Source: Paralcaligenes ureilyticus
GTDB taxonomy: Bacteria; Pseudomonadota; Gammaproteobacteria; Burkholderiales; Burkholderiaceae_B
Assembly: GCF_004346225.1 (NCBI RefSeq)
Contig: NZ_SMAJ01000006.1
Location: 124,001 to 188,000, forward strand
Reading direction: 5' to 3'
DNA: 64,000 nt
Shown: one piece after another, positions 36,065 to 44,604 of the stretch
Layout of the letters: every line of letters starts with the position of its first letter
Position numbering within the stretch: position 1 is the stretch's first letter
Notes under the pieces: generated by a model
The model's input: only the letters and a program-made list of their open reading frames with translations
The model's database searches: none
Told to the model about the DNA's origin: nothing
Made by a program: the position numbers and the translations under genes

Positions 36065-37009
36065 ATGGACAAGCTCCCACCCTTGCGCGCGCTGCAGATT
36101 TTTGAAGCCATAGGCCATAGCCAGACCTTGGCCGAGGCGGCCAGGCGGCTGCAGATCACCCCCGGCGCGATCAGCCAGCAAATCAAACTCCTGGAAGACG
36201 CTTTGGAGGCAAGCCTGACATTCAAGGATGGCAAACGCCTGCGCCTCACAGCTGCCGGCCTGCGCTTTCACGAATCCTGCACACACGCGTTCGAATTACT
36301 GCGCGAGGCCCAAGCTGAGCTGGACCGATCGAAAAGCCAAAGCAACCTGTCGCTAAGCGCCCTGCCCTCATTACTCAAAGCGTGGCTGGCACCTCTGGTA
36401 TTCGAGTGGCAAGACACGCACTACCCAGACCTGACGATTCAGTTCAAAGGCAGCCACTCCGAACCCGCCAACGATCTTGAAGATATCGATTTCCGCATCA
36501 CCTACGGCAGCGATGCCAGCGCAGCGTCGCAGAACTCGCTGGAACTCTACACCGACCTGGTGGTGCCGGTATGCAGCCCGGGCCTGATCGCCCCGAAAAA
36601 AACGCTGAAGAACCCAAGGCAGATACTGGACTACCCCTTGCTGTCGACCGATTGGCAACCCAAATTTACATCGCCGCCGTCATGGCAGGACTGGTTTTCC
36701 GCCAGGCAGGTCGACCACACCGGAACAGCCATCGAAAGTCACAGAATTTTTTCCCTGTCGCACATGACCATTGAGTCGGCCATTGCCGGGCAGGGGTTTG
36801 CGCTGGCGCAATGCTCCATGATCGGACGGGATGTGGCTGCGGGCAGGTTGGTCATCCCGTTTAAACAGGCGTTGCCTCTGCCCTGGCCGTACATCCTGAA
36901 ATGGAAGCACAACGCCTTCGACAAGCCTCACTGCCGCGCCTTCCACCGCTGGCTCGCCGCACGCGGAAAGCTGCAGGACGAATTGAACCGGCAGATGTTG
37001 GCGGCATAG
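36065..37009 (+). CDS. LysR-family regulator (GcvA-like)
   Basis: 314 residues. HTH domain LPPLRALQIFEAIGHSQTLA, then EAARRLQITPGAISQQIKLL and GKRLRLTAAGLRF, the GcvA-subfamily pattern, followed by an effector domain ending in a W-R-L-rich C-terminus. Faces the VanAB-like oxygenase genes, whose expression it likely controls. Confidence 0.9.
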   Translation: MDKLPPLRALQIFEAIGHSQTLAEAARRLQITPGAISQQIKLLEDALEASLTFKDGKRLRLTAAGLRFHESCTHAFELLREAQAELDRSKSQSNLSLSALPSLLKAWLAPLVFEWQDTHYPDLTIQFKGSHSEPANDLEDIDFRITYGSDASAASQNSLELYTDLVVPVCSPGLIAPKKTLKNPRQILDYPLLSTDWQPKFTSPPSWQDWFSARQVDHTGTAIESHRIFSLSHMTIESAIAGQGFALAQCSMIGRDVAAGRLVIPFKQALPLPWPYILKWKHNAFDKPHCRAFHRWLAARGKLQDELNRQMLAA

Positions 37010-37025
37010 GGGGGTAGGCGAAGAT

Positions 37026-37049
37026 GGCACCCACAAGGGGTGCCGCTAC
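37026..37049 (-). repeat. REP hairpin, subtype B, minus orientation
   Basis: First of three copies in the convergent gap between the LysR gene and the GlcD-like gene; head-to-head with the next across 21 bp. Confidence 0.85.
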
Positions 37050-37070
37050 AAAAACGTATCCGTAAATTAC

Positions 37071-37094
37071 GTAGTGGCAGCCCTTGTGGCCGCC
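37071..37094 (+). repeat. REP hairpin, diverged subtype A, plus orientation
   Basis: Head GTAGT, arm GGCAGCC, right arm GGCCGCC, leaving one A-C mismatch in the stem. Confidence 0.8.
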
Positions 37095-37107
37095 ATTCTT
37101 TCATAAT

Positions 37108-37131
37108 GTAGCGGCAGCCCTTGTGGCTGCC
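37108..37131 (+). repeat. REP hairpin, subtype A, plus orientation
   Basis: Perfect subtype A copy in tandem with 37071-37094, 13 bp apart. Confidence 0.85.
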
Positions 37132-37164
37132 ATCAACCATAAATCAAGCCACCACCCGCTCCCA

Positions 37165-38550
37165 TCACACATCAATAACACGATGTTTATTCAGGCCGCC
37201 TTGCGCATCCAGGACGCGCTTGATTTGCTGCATGACCAGGCGTTCGCTGGCGCCACGGCTGTATTTCAGGAATGGTTTCTTGATCCGCCCGATGCCGTGC
37301 TCGGCCGATATGCTGCCCCCGACACACTGGACCTCGCCATACACCAACTCTTCAATGGCCAGAAGATCGCCAGGCGCATGCGGCCCCGTTGATAGATGCA
37401 GATTGCCATCGCCAAGATGGCCAAAAAACAGATTCCGGGCGCCAGGATAAGCCTGCGACAAGCGAGCGCCGACCACATCGATAAACCTCTGCATGGATTG
37501 CAAGGGAATGCCAATATCAAACGCCAGATAAGGCTGCATGGTGCGCAGGATTTCGCCGATCGAACCCCGAAACTTCCATAGCGAGTCAGCCTGTTCCTGG
37601 GTCTGCGGGATGATCACGTCCACCACCTGCCCACGTTCCAGCAGATCGCCCAGAAAATCTTCGAGGGCCGACGCTGATTGCGACGAGCCGCCGCTCTCCG
37701 TTTCGAGCAGAATATAAATGGGGTAGCGCGCTTCGAAGGGAGGCGTTTTTTTCAGCACCTGGCCGGCGGCAACCAGATACTCCCGCCACATGACCTCGAA
37801 CGAAGACAACTCCGGCAAGCGCGCGCGCGCCGCCTTCAGCACTTGCGTGATCCGTTCGAAATCGTTGACGGCGGCCAGGGCGCTATAGCGGCGCAAGGGT
37901 CTGGGAAACAAGCGAAGCACCACGCGTGTAATAACGCCCAGTGTGCCTTCCGTACCGATGAACAGATGTTTAAGATCGAGCCCGGTATTGTTTTTAAGCC
38001 CCTTGTTCATCATTGACAACACTGTGCCGTCGGCCAGTACAACTTCAAGTCCCAGGACCAGTTCGCGCATGGTGCCGTAGCGCAACACGCGATTGCCGCC
38101 CGCATTGGTGGCCACGTTGCCGCCAATCTGACAAGAACCCCGCGCACCCAGATCCAAAGGGAAATACCAGCCCTGCGCCTCGACCAGGGCACACAAATTT
38201 TCAAGCACGATGCCTGCCTGCACGGTAATCGTGCCGCCCACGGTATCGAACTCCTCGACCTGATCGAGAAGCTCGAGCGATATCACCACGTCGTCTTTAT
38301 CGGGTATTGCACCGCCAGCCATGCCGCTGCGGCCGCCCTGAATGGTCAGGGCCCGGTCCTCCCTATGGCAGGCCCGCACGATGTCGGCGACCTGCCCGGG
38401 AGTCGAAGGGCGAAACACCAGGGACGGCTGGCCGTCGCATCGAACACCGCTATCGTCGTGCAGATAGCGTTCCAGGTCGTCGCCTGGACGCAAGCACGAT
38501 ATCAATCCACTTAGTGCCTCAAGGGTTGGAATCGCGGAAAGGTTTTGCAT
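37165..38550 (-). CDS. FAD-binding oxidase, GlcD/D-2-hydroxyglutarate dehydrogenase type
   Basis: 461 residues of the vanillyl-alcohol-oxidase superfamily. The FAD domain shows QPSLVFRPSTPGQVADIVRA, LTIQGGRSGMAGGAIPDKDD, LGARGSCQIGGNVATNAGGN and GTEGTLGVITRVVLRLFPRP; the C-terminal cap has RNLFFGHLGDGNLHLSTGP and GSISAEHGIGRIKKPFLKYS, whose histidines bind the hydroxyacid. Members oxidise D-lactate, glycolate or D-2-hydroxyglutarate. Stands between two REP clusters. Confidence 0.9.
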   Translation of the reverse strand: MQNLSAIPTLEALSGLISCLRPGDDLERYLHDDSGVRCDGQPSLVFRPSTPGQVADIVRACHREDRALTIQGGRSGMAGGAIPDKDDVVISLELLDQVEEFDTVGGTITVQAGIVLENLCALVEAQGWYFPLDLGARGSCQIGGNVATNAGGNRVLRYGTMRELVLGLEVVLADGTVLSMMNKGLKNNTGLDLKHLFIGTEGTLGVITRVVLRLFPRPLRRYSALAAVNDFERITQVLKAARARLPELSSFEVMWREYLVAAGQVLKKTPPFEARYPIYILLETESGGSSQSASALEDFLGDLLERGQVVDVIIPQTQEQADSLWKFRGSIGEILRTMQPYLAFDIGIPLQSMQRFIDVVGARLSQAYPGARNLFFGHLGDGNLHLSTGPHAPGDLLAIEELVYGEVQCVGGSISAEHGIGRIKKPFLKYSRGASERLVMQQIKRVLDAQGGLNKHRVIDV

Positions 38551-38624
38551 GGTTTTACCTGATTATTTATCCAGAGAGGAGCGATGTGGCAGCAGTGGAT
38601 GTTAGTGTTTCGATGCGGGACGAT

Positions 38625-38648
38625 GGCACCCACAAGGGGTGCCGCTAC
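38625..38648 (-). repeat. REP hairpin, subtype B, minus orientation
   Basis: First of three copies in the 261-bp gap between the GlcD-like start and the tyrB stop. Confidence 0.85.
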
Positions 38649-38712
38649 AAAACCCGTCGTGCGGATCCTTGACGAACACGACGGTGTTTGCAAAAACGCG
38701 TACGTGAAGTTT

Positions 38713-38736
38713 GTAGCGACAGGCCTTGTGCCTGTC
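38713..38736 (+). repeat. REP hairpin, subtype C, plus orientation
   Basis: Identical to the subtype C copy at 33502; 64 bp after the previous head. Confidence 0.85.
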
Positions 38737-38772
38737 ATCAATGCAAGATACCTATTTTCTTGTCGAGGGTTT

Positions 38773-38796
38773 GCCACCCACAAGGGGTGGCGCTAC
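38773..38796 (-). repeat. REP hairpin, subtype D, minus orientation
   Basis: Head GTAGC, arm GCCACCC, loop CTTGT, arm GGGTGGC. Compared with subtype B one pair is flipped in both arms. Ends 15 bp past the tyrB stop. Confidence 0.85.
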
Positions 38797-38811
38797 AGAT
38801 GGCGCCACCTA

Positions 38812-40008
38812 TCACCCTCGAAGAACGCTGGCCATTGCATCAGTGAAGTAATCCATATTATGCGTGTTGAGCCCAGGCACGCTGATACGGCCCGAATCAA
38901 TAATATATACCCCATGCTTTTCACGCAGCGCCTGCAATTGCGCCGTGGACAGGCCTGTATAGCTAAACATGCCGCGCTGGGTGACAAAGTAGCGTGAATC
39001 ATAAGCAGGCAGCTTGGCTGACAGTTGCTCGTGGGCCTTTTGCCGCACAGAGGCGATGCGCGTACGCATCTGCGCGACCTCATCTTCCCACAAGGCATAC
39101 AACTCGGGGTCGTTCAGGACGCTGGCCGTGACTTGCCCGCCATGCATGGGCGGATTCGAGTAGATACGGCGCACAATGGCCTTAAGCTGTCCCAGTACGC
39201 GCTCGGTCTCATCGGGCGATGAGCACACTACCGACAACCCCCCGCAACGTTCGGCGTAGAGCGAGAAATTCTTGGAGAAAGAATTGGCCACCAGAAACGA
39301 CAGACCCGCGTCGGCCATGGCACGGACCGCGTAGGCATCTTCTTGCAAGCCGGCGCCGAAGCCCTGATAGGCGATGTCCAGGAAAGGAATCAATTCGCCG
39401 GCCGCCAGCACCGGAATCAGTTGCCGCCACTGCTCGGGCGACAAATCCACACCGGTCGGATTGTGGCAGCAGGGGTGCAGCAAAACAATACTGTGTTTGG
39501 GCAAAGCGCTTAGCTGACCAAGCATTTGATCAAACAGCAGGGCCTTAGTCTCGGGGTCGTAATACGCATAGGTATGCGTCTTGATGCCCGCGCCCTGGAA
39601 TATCGCAAAATGGTTATCCCAGGCCGGGTCGCTGATCCACATCTCGCTGTCGGGATACGCAGCGTGCAAAAAGTCGCCGCCCACTTTCAGGGCGCCGGTG
39701 CCGCCTACGCTTTGTATCGTGGCCACGCGGCCGCTACGCAATACTTCGTGATTAGCGCCAAACAGCAGTTTCTGCACAGCGCTGCGATAAGACGCCAGGC
39801 CTTCAATAGGCAAATAGGGGCGCGGCTGCGGATTTGCATTGCGGCGCGCTTCGGCCTCTTGCACCGTTTTCAGCAAAGGAATGCGGCCTTCATTATCGTA
39901 ATACAGGCCGACGGTCAGATTGACCTTTTGCGAACGTGGATCCTGATGAAAAGCCTCGCCCAGACGGAAGATCGGGTCGCCGGCGTACTTTTCCAAATGC
40001 TCGAACAT
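38812..40008 (-). CDS. tyrB: Aromatic amino acid/aspartate aminotransferase (TyrB/AspC type)
   Basis: 398 residues, class I aminotransferase. Diagnostic segments: FEHLEKYAGDPIFRLGEAF, QKVNLTVGLYYDNEGRIPLL, LPIEGLASYRSAVQKLLFG, QSVGGTGALKVGGDFL, HPCCHNPTGVDLSPEQWRQL and the PLP lysine in VANSFSKNFSLYAERCGGLS. Tyr- and Asp-specific types cannot be told apart with certainty; YDNEGRIP and the TGLSTAQLQALREKHGVYII end favour TyrB. It follows the amino-acid ABC transporter genes on the same strand, 69 bp after the ATPase, so likely transaminates the imported amino acid. Confidence 0.88.
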   Translation of the reverse strand: MFEHLEKYAGDPIFRLGEAFHQDPRSQKVNLTVGLYYDNEGRIPLLKTVQEAEARRNANPQPRPYLPIEGLASYRSAVQKLLFGANHEVLRSGRVATIQSVGGTGALKVGGDFLHAAYPDSEMWISDPAWDNHFAIFQGAGIKTHTYAYYDPETKALLFDQMLGQLSALPKHSIVLLHPCCHNPTGVDLSPEQWRQLIPVLAAGELIPFLDIAYQGFGAGLQEDAYAVRAMADAGLSFLVANSFSKNFSLYAERCGGLSVVCSSPDETERVLGQLKAIVRRIYSNPPMHGGQVTASVLNDPELYALWEDEVAQMRTRIASVRQKAHEQLSAKLPAYDSRYFVTQRGMFSYTGLSTAQLQALREKHGVYIIDSGRISVPGLNTHNMDYFTDAMASVLRG

Positions 40009-40077
40009 AGTGACTACTCTTTGTTATTCCGAAATAAAAAAACAGGTCAAGAAACGCGTGAGACTGTCAGACATATC

Positions 40078-40926
40078 TCAGGCCATCGCAGAACCTGTTT
40101 CGACCGGCTCCGCCGAACGCGTCCAGAACGCATTGCGGTCGAGGTAATTCTGCAAAAATTGCTGCAGGCGCGAATTATTCGGATCGTGAAAAATCTCCCG
40201 AGGCGGCCCGCTGGCCGCGATCTCGCCCTTATCGATAAACACAACTCTATCAGCCACCTGCGCGGCGAACCCCATTTCGTGGGTCACCACCACCATTGTC
40301 ATTCCTTCGCGCGCCAGCGTCTTCATGACCTGCAACACCTCGCCCACCAACTCGGGATCAAGCGCCGACGTGGGCTCGTCGAACAGCATGATATGCGGCT
40401 CCATGGCCAGGGCGCGCGCAATGGCCACACGTTGCTGCTGGCCGCCCGACAGACGTATTGGATAGGCATCGGCCTTCTCGAGCAGGCCGACCTTGTCGAG
40501 CATGTGCAAAGCCCGCTCGCGAGCCTCGCGGCGAGGCAGCTTTTTAACCCGGACCAACGCTTCGGCGACATTGCCCGCGGCGGTCATATGCGGCCATAAA
40601 TTGAACTGCTGAAAAACCATGCCCACATGACGGCGTACCCGGTTGATCTCCGCCAGAGGCGCCCGGACCCGCACCCCATCCCGATCGACGTAGCCCAGCA
40701 ACTCGCCTTCGATCAGCACCTCGCCCCCGTCGTACTCTTCGAGAAAGGCCAGCGAACGCAGCAAGGTGCTTTTCCCTGAACCCGAGGGACCGATAATGCA
40801 AGTGACTTCGGACTTGCGCACACCCAGCGATATATTGTTCAACACGCGGGCCGGGCCATAGCTCTTGCTGACGCCGCGGGCCTCAACCAGATATTCCTGC
40901 ACATTCGCGGCGGTGTTCAGATTCAT
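40078..40926 (-). CDS. Polar amino acid ABC transporter, ATP-binding protein
   Basis: 282 residues, PAAT (HisP/GlnQ) class. Walker [11 protein letters not shown]-loop [20 protein letters not shown], signature LSGGQQQRV, Walker [21 protein letters not shown] and [21 protein letters not shown] before the ATG at 40926. A longer C-terminus after [20 protein letters not shown] is unremarkable. Last transporter gene of the operon. Confidence 0.93.
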   Translation of the reverse strand: MNLNTAANVQEYLVEARGVSKSYGPARVLNNISLGVRKSEVTCIIGPSGSGKSTLLRSLAFLEEYDGGEVLIEGELLGYVDRDGVRVRAPLAEINRVRRHVGMVFQQFNLWPHMTAAGNVAEALVRVKKLPRREARERALHMLDKVGLLEKADAYPIRLSGGQQQRVAIARALAMEPHIMLFDEPTSALDPELVGEVLQVMKTLAREGMTMVVVTHEMGFAAQVADRVVFIDKGEIAASGPPREIFHDPNNSRLQQFLQNYLDRNAFWTRSAEPVETGSAMA

Positions 40927-40957
40927 TGCGTCTCCAGATGAGCGAACTTGCGCTCGC

Positions 40958-41620
40958 TTAACGTACCAAAAAACGGCTCATGCGCACTTCGGCCCAACGG
41001 CCCAGGCGTTCGGTAACACCGATCAGCAGCAGATAACAGACGCATAAAATCAGCGTCGTTTCAACATAGGAAAATTGTTCGGTGCCTATTTGCGTCAGCA
41101 CCGCCGTCAATTCGGGCACGGTCACCACCGACAAAACCGCTGTTTCCTTGCTCAGGATAATGATCAGATTGATCAGTGCCGGGGTGATGATGACCAGCAT
41201 TTGCGGCAGTTGCACGCGCCATACAGTGGCCAGGCGCGAAAAGCCCAGGCATTGCGCGGCCTCGATGTGGCCGCGCGGCACCGACATGAACCCGGAGCGG
41301 AAACACTCGGCGAAATAAGCGCTGCCATACAGGCCCAACGCCACAATGCCGGCGGTCATGGCCGACAATTCAATGCCTATTGAAGGGCCGCCGTAATACA
41401 GAATAAACAGCTGGATCAAAAAAGGGGTAGTGCGCAGCACCTCGATATATACACGCAAAACGGCACGTACCCAGCGTCCGCCAAACAACTGCAGCACGGC
41501 AATCAAAAAGCCCACGGCAAGACCCAGGACTACGGCCCCGCCCCAGGAGGCCAGCGTAATCATGAAGCCATGGATAATATCGGGCCAGTAGTGACTCACG
41601 ATGTCCATATTGAATCGCAT
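40958..41620 (-). CDS. Amino acid ABC transporter permease
   Basis: 220 residues, HisMQ-type permease with about five helices: [40 protein letters not shown], and the ATPase-docking loop [20 protein letters not shown] then QLPQML. Starts two bases after the preceding permease stop, so coupled. Confidence 0.92.
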   Translation of the reverse strand: MRFNMDIVSHYWPDIIHGFMITLASWGGAVVLGLAVGFLIAVLQLFGGRWVRAVLRVYIEVLRTTPFLIQLFILYYGGPSIGIELSAMTAGIVALGLYGSAYFAECFRSGFMSVPRGHIEAAQCLGFSRLATVWRVQLPQMLVIITPALINLIIILSKETAVLSVVTVPELTAVLTQIGTEQFSYVETTLILCVCYLLLIGVTERLGRWAEVRMSRFLVR

Positions 41621-41622
41621 CG

Positions 41623-42273
41623 TCAGGACCGCCCGTAACGTTGTTCAGCCACATGGCCGGCCAGGGACAGCACGCCATTTATCACCATATAGACGCAGCC
41701 AGCGGCAATATAGGTTTCCAGCGGCATGAACGTGCTTGCCGCCATGTTTTGCGCCGTGCGTGTAATTTCGGCCACACCCACGATCGAAATCAGCGACGAG
41801 GCCTTCACCAGCAAAATCATTTCGCTGATGAGGGAAGGCATGGTGAGCTTCAACGCCTGCGGAATTTCGATTCGCACCAGCGTATCGAAACGCGAGAAGC
41901 CCAATAGTTGCGTGGCTTCAAGCTGCCCCTTGGGAATGCCCAGGAACCCGCCGCGCAATATTTCACCCAGATAGGCGCCCTCGCACAGCGAAATGGCCAG
42001 CGTCGAGGCCACGACGGGCGACACGTTAATGCCCAGAAATGGCAAGAAATAATACGCCACCATCAACTGGACCAAAAGAGGGATGCCGCGGAAAACAAAC
42101 ACATAAAGCGCGCCCGCCTGCTGCCAGGCCGCGTTTGAAGAAAGGCGGGCGCTGGCCACGCCGATCGCCAGGATATAACCCACGCACAAGCCCATGAATG
42201 AGATGAGAATCGTCATTTCCGATGCCTTGATCAGCAAGGGAAAGGAATGGATCATGGTAGAGAGGTCAAGCAT
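41623..42273 (-). CDS. Amino acid ABC transporter permease
   Basis: 216 residues, second HisMQ-type permease: ASEMTILISFMGLCVGYILA, FRGIPLLVQLMVAYYFLPFL, LCEGAYLGEILRGGFLGIPK and the EAA loop QLEATQLLGFSRFDTLVRIE. Forms the heteromeric channel with the 40958-41620 product. Confidence 0.92.
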   Translation of the reverse strand: MLDLSTMIHSFPLLIKASEMTILISFMGLCVGYILAIGVASARLSSNAAWQQAGALYVFVFRGIPLLVQLMVAYYFLPFLGINVSPVVASTLAISLCEGAYLGEILRGGFLGIPKGQLEATQLLGFSRFDTLVRIEIPQALKLTMPSLISEMILLVKASSLISIVGVAEITRTAQNMAASTFMPLETYIAAGCVYMVINGVLSLAGHVAEQRYGRS

Positions 42274-42370
42274 AGGCTTTCTGTGGTGATAGGCTGCGAG
42301 CCCCGGCAGGCCCCACGTATCCGGCGGGTTTACCGCAACGGACAGTGGGCCGCGGAGTCTTCGACAAGCC

Positions 42371-43198
42371 TCAGACGTTAGGCACGAAAGGCGCTACCGG
42401 CACATCCATTGCTACGCCAAACCATTTTTTCTGCATGGCGGCCAGGCGTCCATCTTTGTGCATGGCTAGAATTACCTTGTCAACGGCGTCGAGCAAGGGC
42501 TTGGTATCGGCGTTTTTCAACCCTATGTAGGCAAAATACACTTTCTTGCCGAAGGCCGGCTTGACCACCGTAAACATGGCAGGCCGCTGCTGTGCCACGT
42601 ACGCGATGTTGGTCAGTGAATTGCCGACCGCCACGATGCGCCCGGCAGCCAGATCCGCGTAGGCCTGGTTATTGTCGATATATTCCTTGATTATTGGCTT
42701 GGGATTCAAAGTGTTGGCAAAGTCCCGCAATTGCGCAAGCTGCGCCGAGCCCTTGCCGCCGCCCACGGCCTTGCCGGCAATGTCTTCAGGCTTTTTAAGA
42801 TCCGTGTCTTTGGTGCGTTTCAACAAAGCCACGGTGCCGTCCGCGATGGGCAGCGTGAACGTGTAATGCTCCATCCGCGCCTTGGTCACATTCAGAGGGC
42901 CGGCCACCATATCGAATTTTTTCGCATCAAGCCCGGGCAGCACACTGGGCCACGGCAGATCGATAAAGCGCACCTTCACGCCCAGGGCCTTGCCGACCTC
43001 GGCAAAGAACTCTTTGTTGAAGCCCTCTTGTTTGCCGTCCTTAAGAAAGTCGAACGGCGCGAATTGCATTTCCGTGCCCACGACCAGTTCCCCGGCCTTC
43101 TTGACTTTGGCCAACTGATCTTCCGCATGTGCGGGCAGAGCAGCAGTGACCAGACACGCAGTCGCCAGGCATAGTTTTAATGTTGAGAATAAGCGCAT
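42371..43198 (-). CDS. Amino acid ABC transporter, periplasmic binding protein
   Basis: 275 residues with a signal peptide ending at TAALPAHAEDQ (residue ~25). PBP family 3: LVVGTEMQFAPFDFLKDGKQ, FFAEVGKALGVKVRFIDLPW, MVAGPLNVTKARMEHYTFTL and GGGKGSAQLAQLRDF. Ligand not readable; the operon includes an aromatic aminotransferase and lies in a histidine-catabolic neighbourhood. First gene of the five-gene operon. Confidence 0.92.
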   Translation of the reverse strand: MRLFSTLKLCLATACLVTAALPAHAEDQLAKVKKAGELVVGTEMQFAPFDFLKDGKQEGFNKEFFAEVGKALGVKVRFIDLPWPSVLPGLDAKKFDMVAGPLNVTKARMEHYTFTLPIADGTVALLKRTKDTDLKKPEDIAGKAVGGGKGSAQLAQLRDFANTLNPKPIIKEYIDNNQAYADLAAGRIVAVGNSLTNIAYVAQQRPAMFTVVKPAFGKKVYFAYIGLKNADTKPLLDAVDKVILAMHKDGRLAAMQKKWFGVAMDVPVAPFVPNV

Positions 43199-43320
43199 TT
43201 CCTTGTACTCCTCACACTGTGAATAAAAATTCTTTTACCGCACCCTGAATAGGTGCGATCCGCCAAACCCAGATTGCTGTTTATTGTGCCATACAGGGCG
43301 CTCCGCCTTGCCCAATAAAA

Positions 43321-43332
43321 AGTATATACATA
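43321..43332. promoter_or_regulatory. Possible weak HutC-type site upstream of the amino acid transporter
   Basis: AAGTATATACAT-like block matching 9 of 12 positions of the perfect site TTGTATATACAA at hutD, 123 bp before the binding protein ATG. Speculative. Confidence 0.35.
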
Positions 43333-43452
43333 TCCATTTGGGTGTCAATCAATAACACATCGAATATCCTGAAATTAGGGGTAAATACGCAGAAGGCAAT
43401 TCCATCGCCGTGGCTGATTGTTTCTTGTGAGAGGTTGCTAGCGTTTATTTAG

Positions 43453-43473
43453 TTGTTTTATTCAATAAAACAA
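43453..43473. promoter_or_regulatory. Candidate IclR operator 1
   Basis: Perfect palindrome: TTGTTTTATT, central C, AATAAAACAA. Its core recurs at 43632-43648. Confidence 0.6.
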
Positions 43474-43631
43474 AATAACTGAGCCTTATTTCAGATTTGA
43501 CCAGGTTCGATCGGGTTTGCCTTTCCTATCAATCTGTTCATTTTCATCCAAATCATAGGGTATATATGGATAAAAAAGAGCGTTGGATTTCTTGACGCGG
43601 GAATTTTACCTATCGATAATATATAAAATTT

Positions 43632-43648
43632 GTTTTATTTAATAAAAC
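43632..43648. promoter_or_regulatory. Candidate IclR operator 2
   Basis: Perfect palindrome GTTTTATT, central T, AATAAAAC, eight bases before the amidohydrolase ATG; repressor binding here would block initiation. Same core as operator 1. Confidence 0.6.
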
Positions 43649-43656
43649 GTATATTT

Positions 43657-44604
43657 ATGAATGATGCCGATATCGAATCTCCTGCGAAAGCCGCTGATGC
43701 AAATATTCCAGATGGCACCCACAAGGGGTGCCGCTACAAAAGCACCGGCGTGCAAGAAACCTCTTCGCCATTCTTTATCGCGCTGCCGCGCGACGGCGCC
43801 CTGCCTATCGTCCTGGATTCCCCGCACAGCGGCTTTACCCTGCCCGACGACTTTGACACCAGTGCCCCACGCGACGCACTGCTGAGCAGCCGCGACGCCT
43901 TTGTTGAACAGCTTTGGGGCGGCGCGCCACAACGCGGCGCAACGCTTATCGGCGCTCACTTTCCACGCGCCTACATCGACCCGAACCGGGCGCTTAGCGA
44001 TATCGATACCGAATTGCTCGCGACCCCATGGCCGGGTGAAATCGTGCCGCAAACCTATAGTGCACGAGGCATGGGGCTGATCCGCCGCACCGCATTGCCG
44101 GGCGTACCCATGTATCAGCGCAAGCTTGGCATCGCCGAAGTGCAGCATCGCATCGACGCCTACTACCTGCCTTACCGCCAGGCGCTTGCGGCCCAAATCG
44201 ACCAGGCCTGGCAGCGAGCCGGGCGCGTATGGCACATCGACTGCCATTCCATGAAGTCGCAGGGTAACGCGATGAATATAGACGCCGGCCGAGCCCGCCC
44301 GGACATCGTGGTGAGCGACCGCTGCGGCACCTCCGCCGACCCGGCCTTCACGGCCTGGGCGGCCGGCTGCCTGCGCGGTTACGGCTACCGCGTGACGATC
44401 AACGACCCTTACCAGGGCGGTGACATCATTCGCCAAACAGGCGCGCCCAAAGACGGCCGCCACAGCATCCAGATCGAAATCAACCGCGCGCTCTATATGA
44501 ACGAAACAACGTTCGAAAAACACGATGGATTCGGTATTTTGCGCGGCCATCTCGACACATTTCTCGATGCCCTGGCCGGCTTCGTGCGCCGGCAAATCCA
44601 ATGA
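43657..44604 (+). CDS. N-formylglutamate amidohydrolase family protein with REP-encoded N-terminal insert
   Basis: 315 residues from the ATG at 43657; a TTG at 43630 lies inside the operator, and a GTG at 43750 would skip the insert but lacks an SD. Family marks: LPIVLDSPHSGFTLPDDFD, RAYIDPNRALSDIDTELL, VWHIDCHSMKSQGNAMNI, YRVTINDPYQGGDIIRQTGA and SIQIEINRALYMNE. Residues ~20-27 (GTHKGCRY) are the translation of a REP element. It shares an operon with IclR and YfcC-type genes and differs from the hut-locus HutG, so another N-acyl amino acid is a plausible substrate. Confidence 0.85.
   Translation: MNDADIESPAKAADANIPDGTHKGCRYKSTGVQETSSPFFIALPRDGALPIVLDSPHSGFTLPDDFDTSAPRDALLSSRDAFVEQLWGGAPQRGATLIGAHFPRAYIDPNRALSDIDTELLATPWPGEIVPQTYSARGMGLIRRTALPGVPMYQRKLGIAEVQHRIDAYYLPYRQALAAQIDQAWQRAGRVWHIDCHSMKSQGNAMNIDAGRARPDIVVSDRCGTSADPAFTAWAAGCLRGYGYRVTINDPYQGGDIIRQTGAPKDGRHSIQIEINRALYMNETTFEKHDGFGILRGHLDTFLDALAGFVRRQIQ
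43714..43737 (-). repeat. REP hairpin, subtype B, inside a coding region
   Basis: Perfect subtype B copy; read from the plus strand in frame as GTHKGCRY within the amidohydrolase N-terminus. Confidence 0.85.

Larger units (their letters stand above)
43199..43656. other. 458-bp AT-rich divergent regulatory region
   Basis: No gene is seen. It is markedly AT-rich against its neighbours and holds, in order, a GTATATAC site like the HutC box (43322-43329), a perfect 21-bp palindrome (43453-43473) and a 17-bp palindrome of nearly the same sequence (43632-43648). It must contain the promoters of the ABC transporter operon (leftward) and the amidohydrolase operon (rightward). Confidence 0.7.

Noticed and set aside
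37026-38796. Clustered short repeats as a CRISPR array
   Set aside because: Repeats are hairpins in both orientations with irregular, non-unique spacing and occur across the whole window, so they are REPs.
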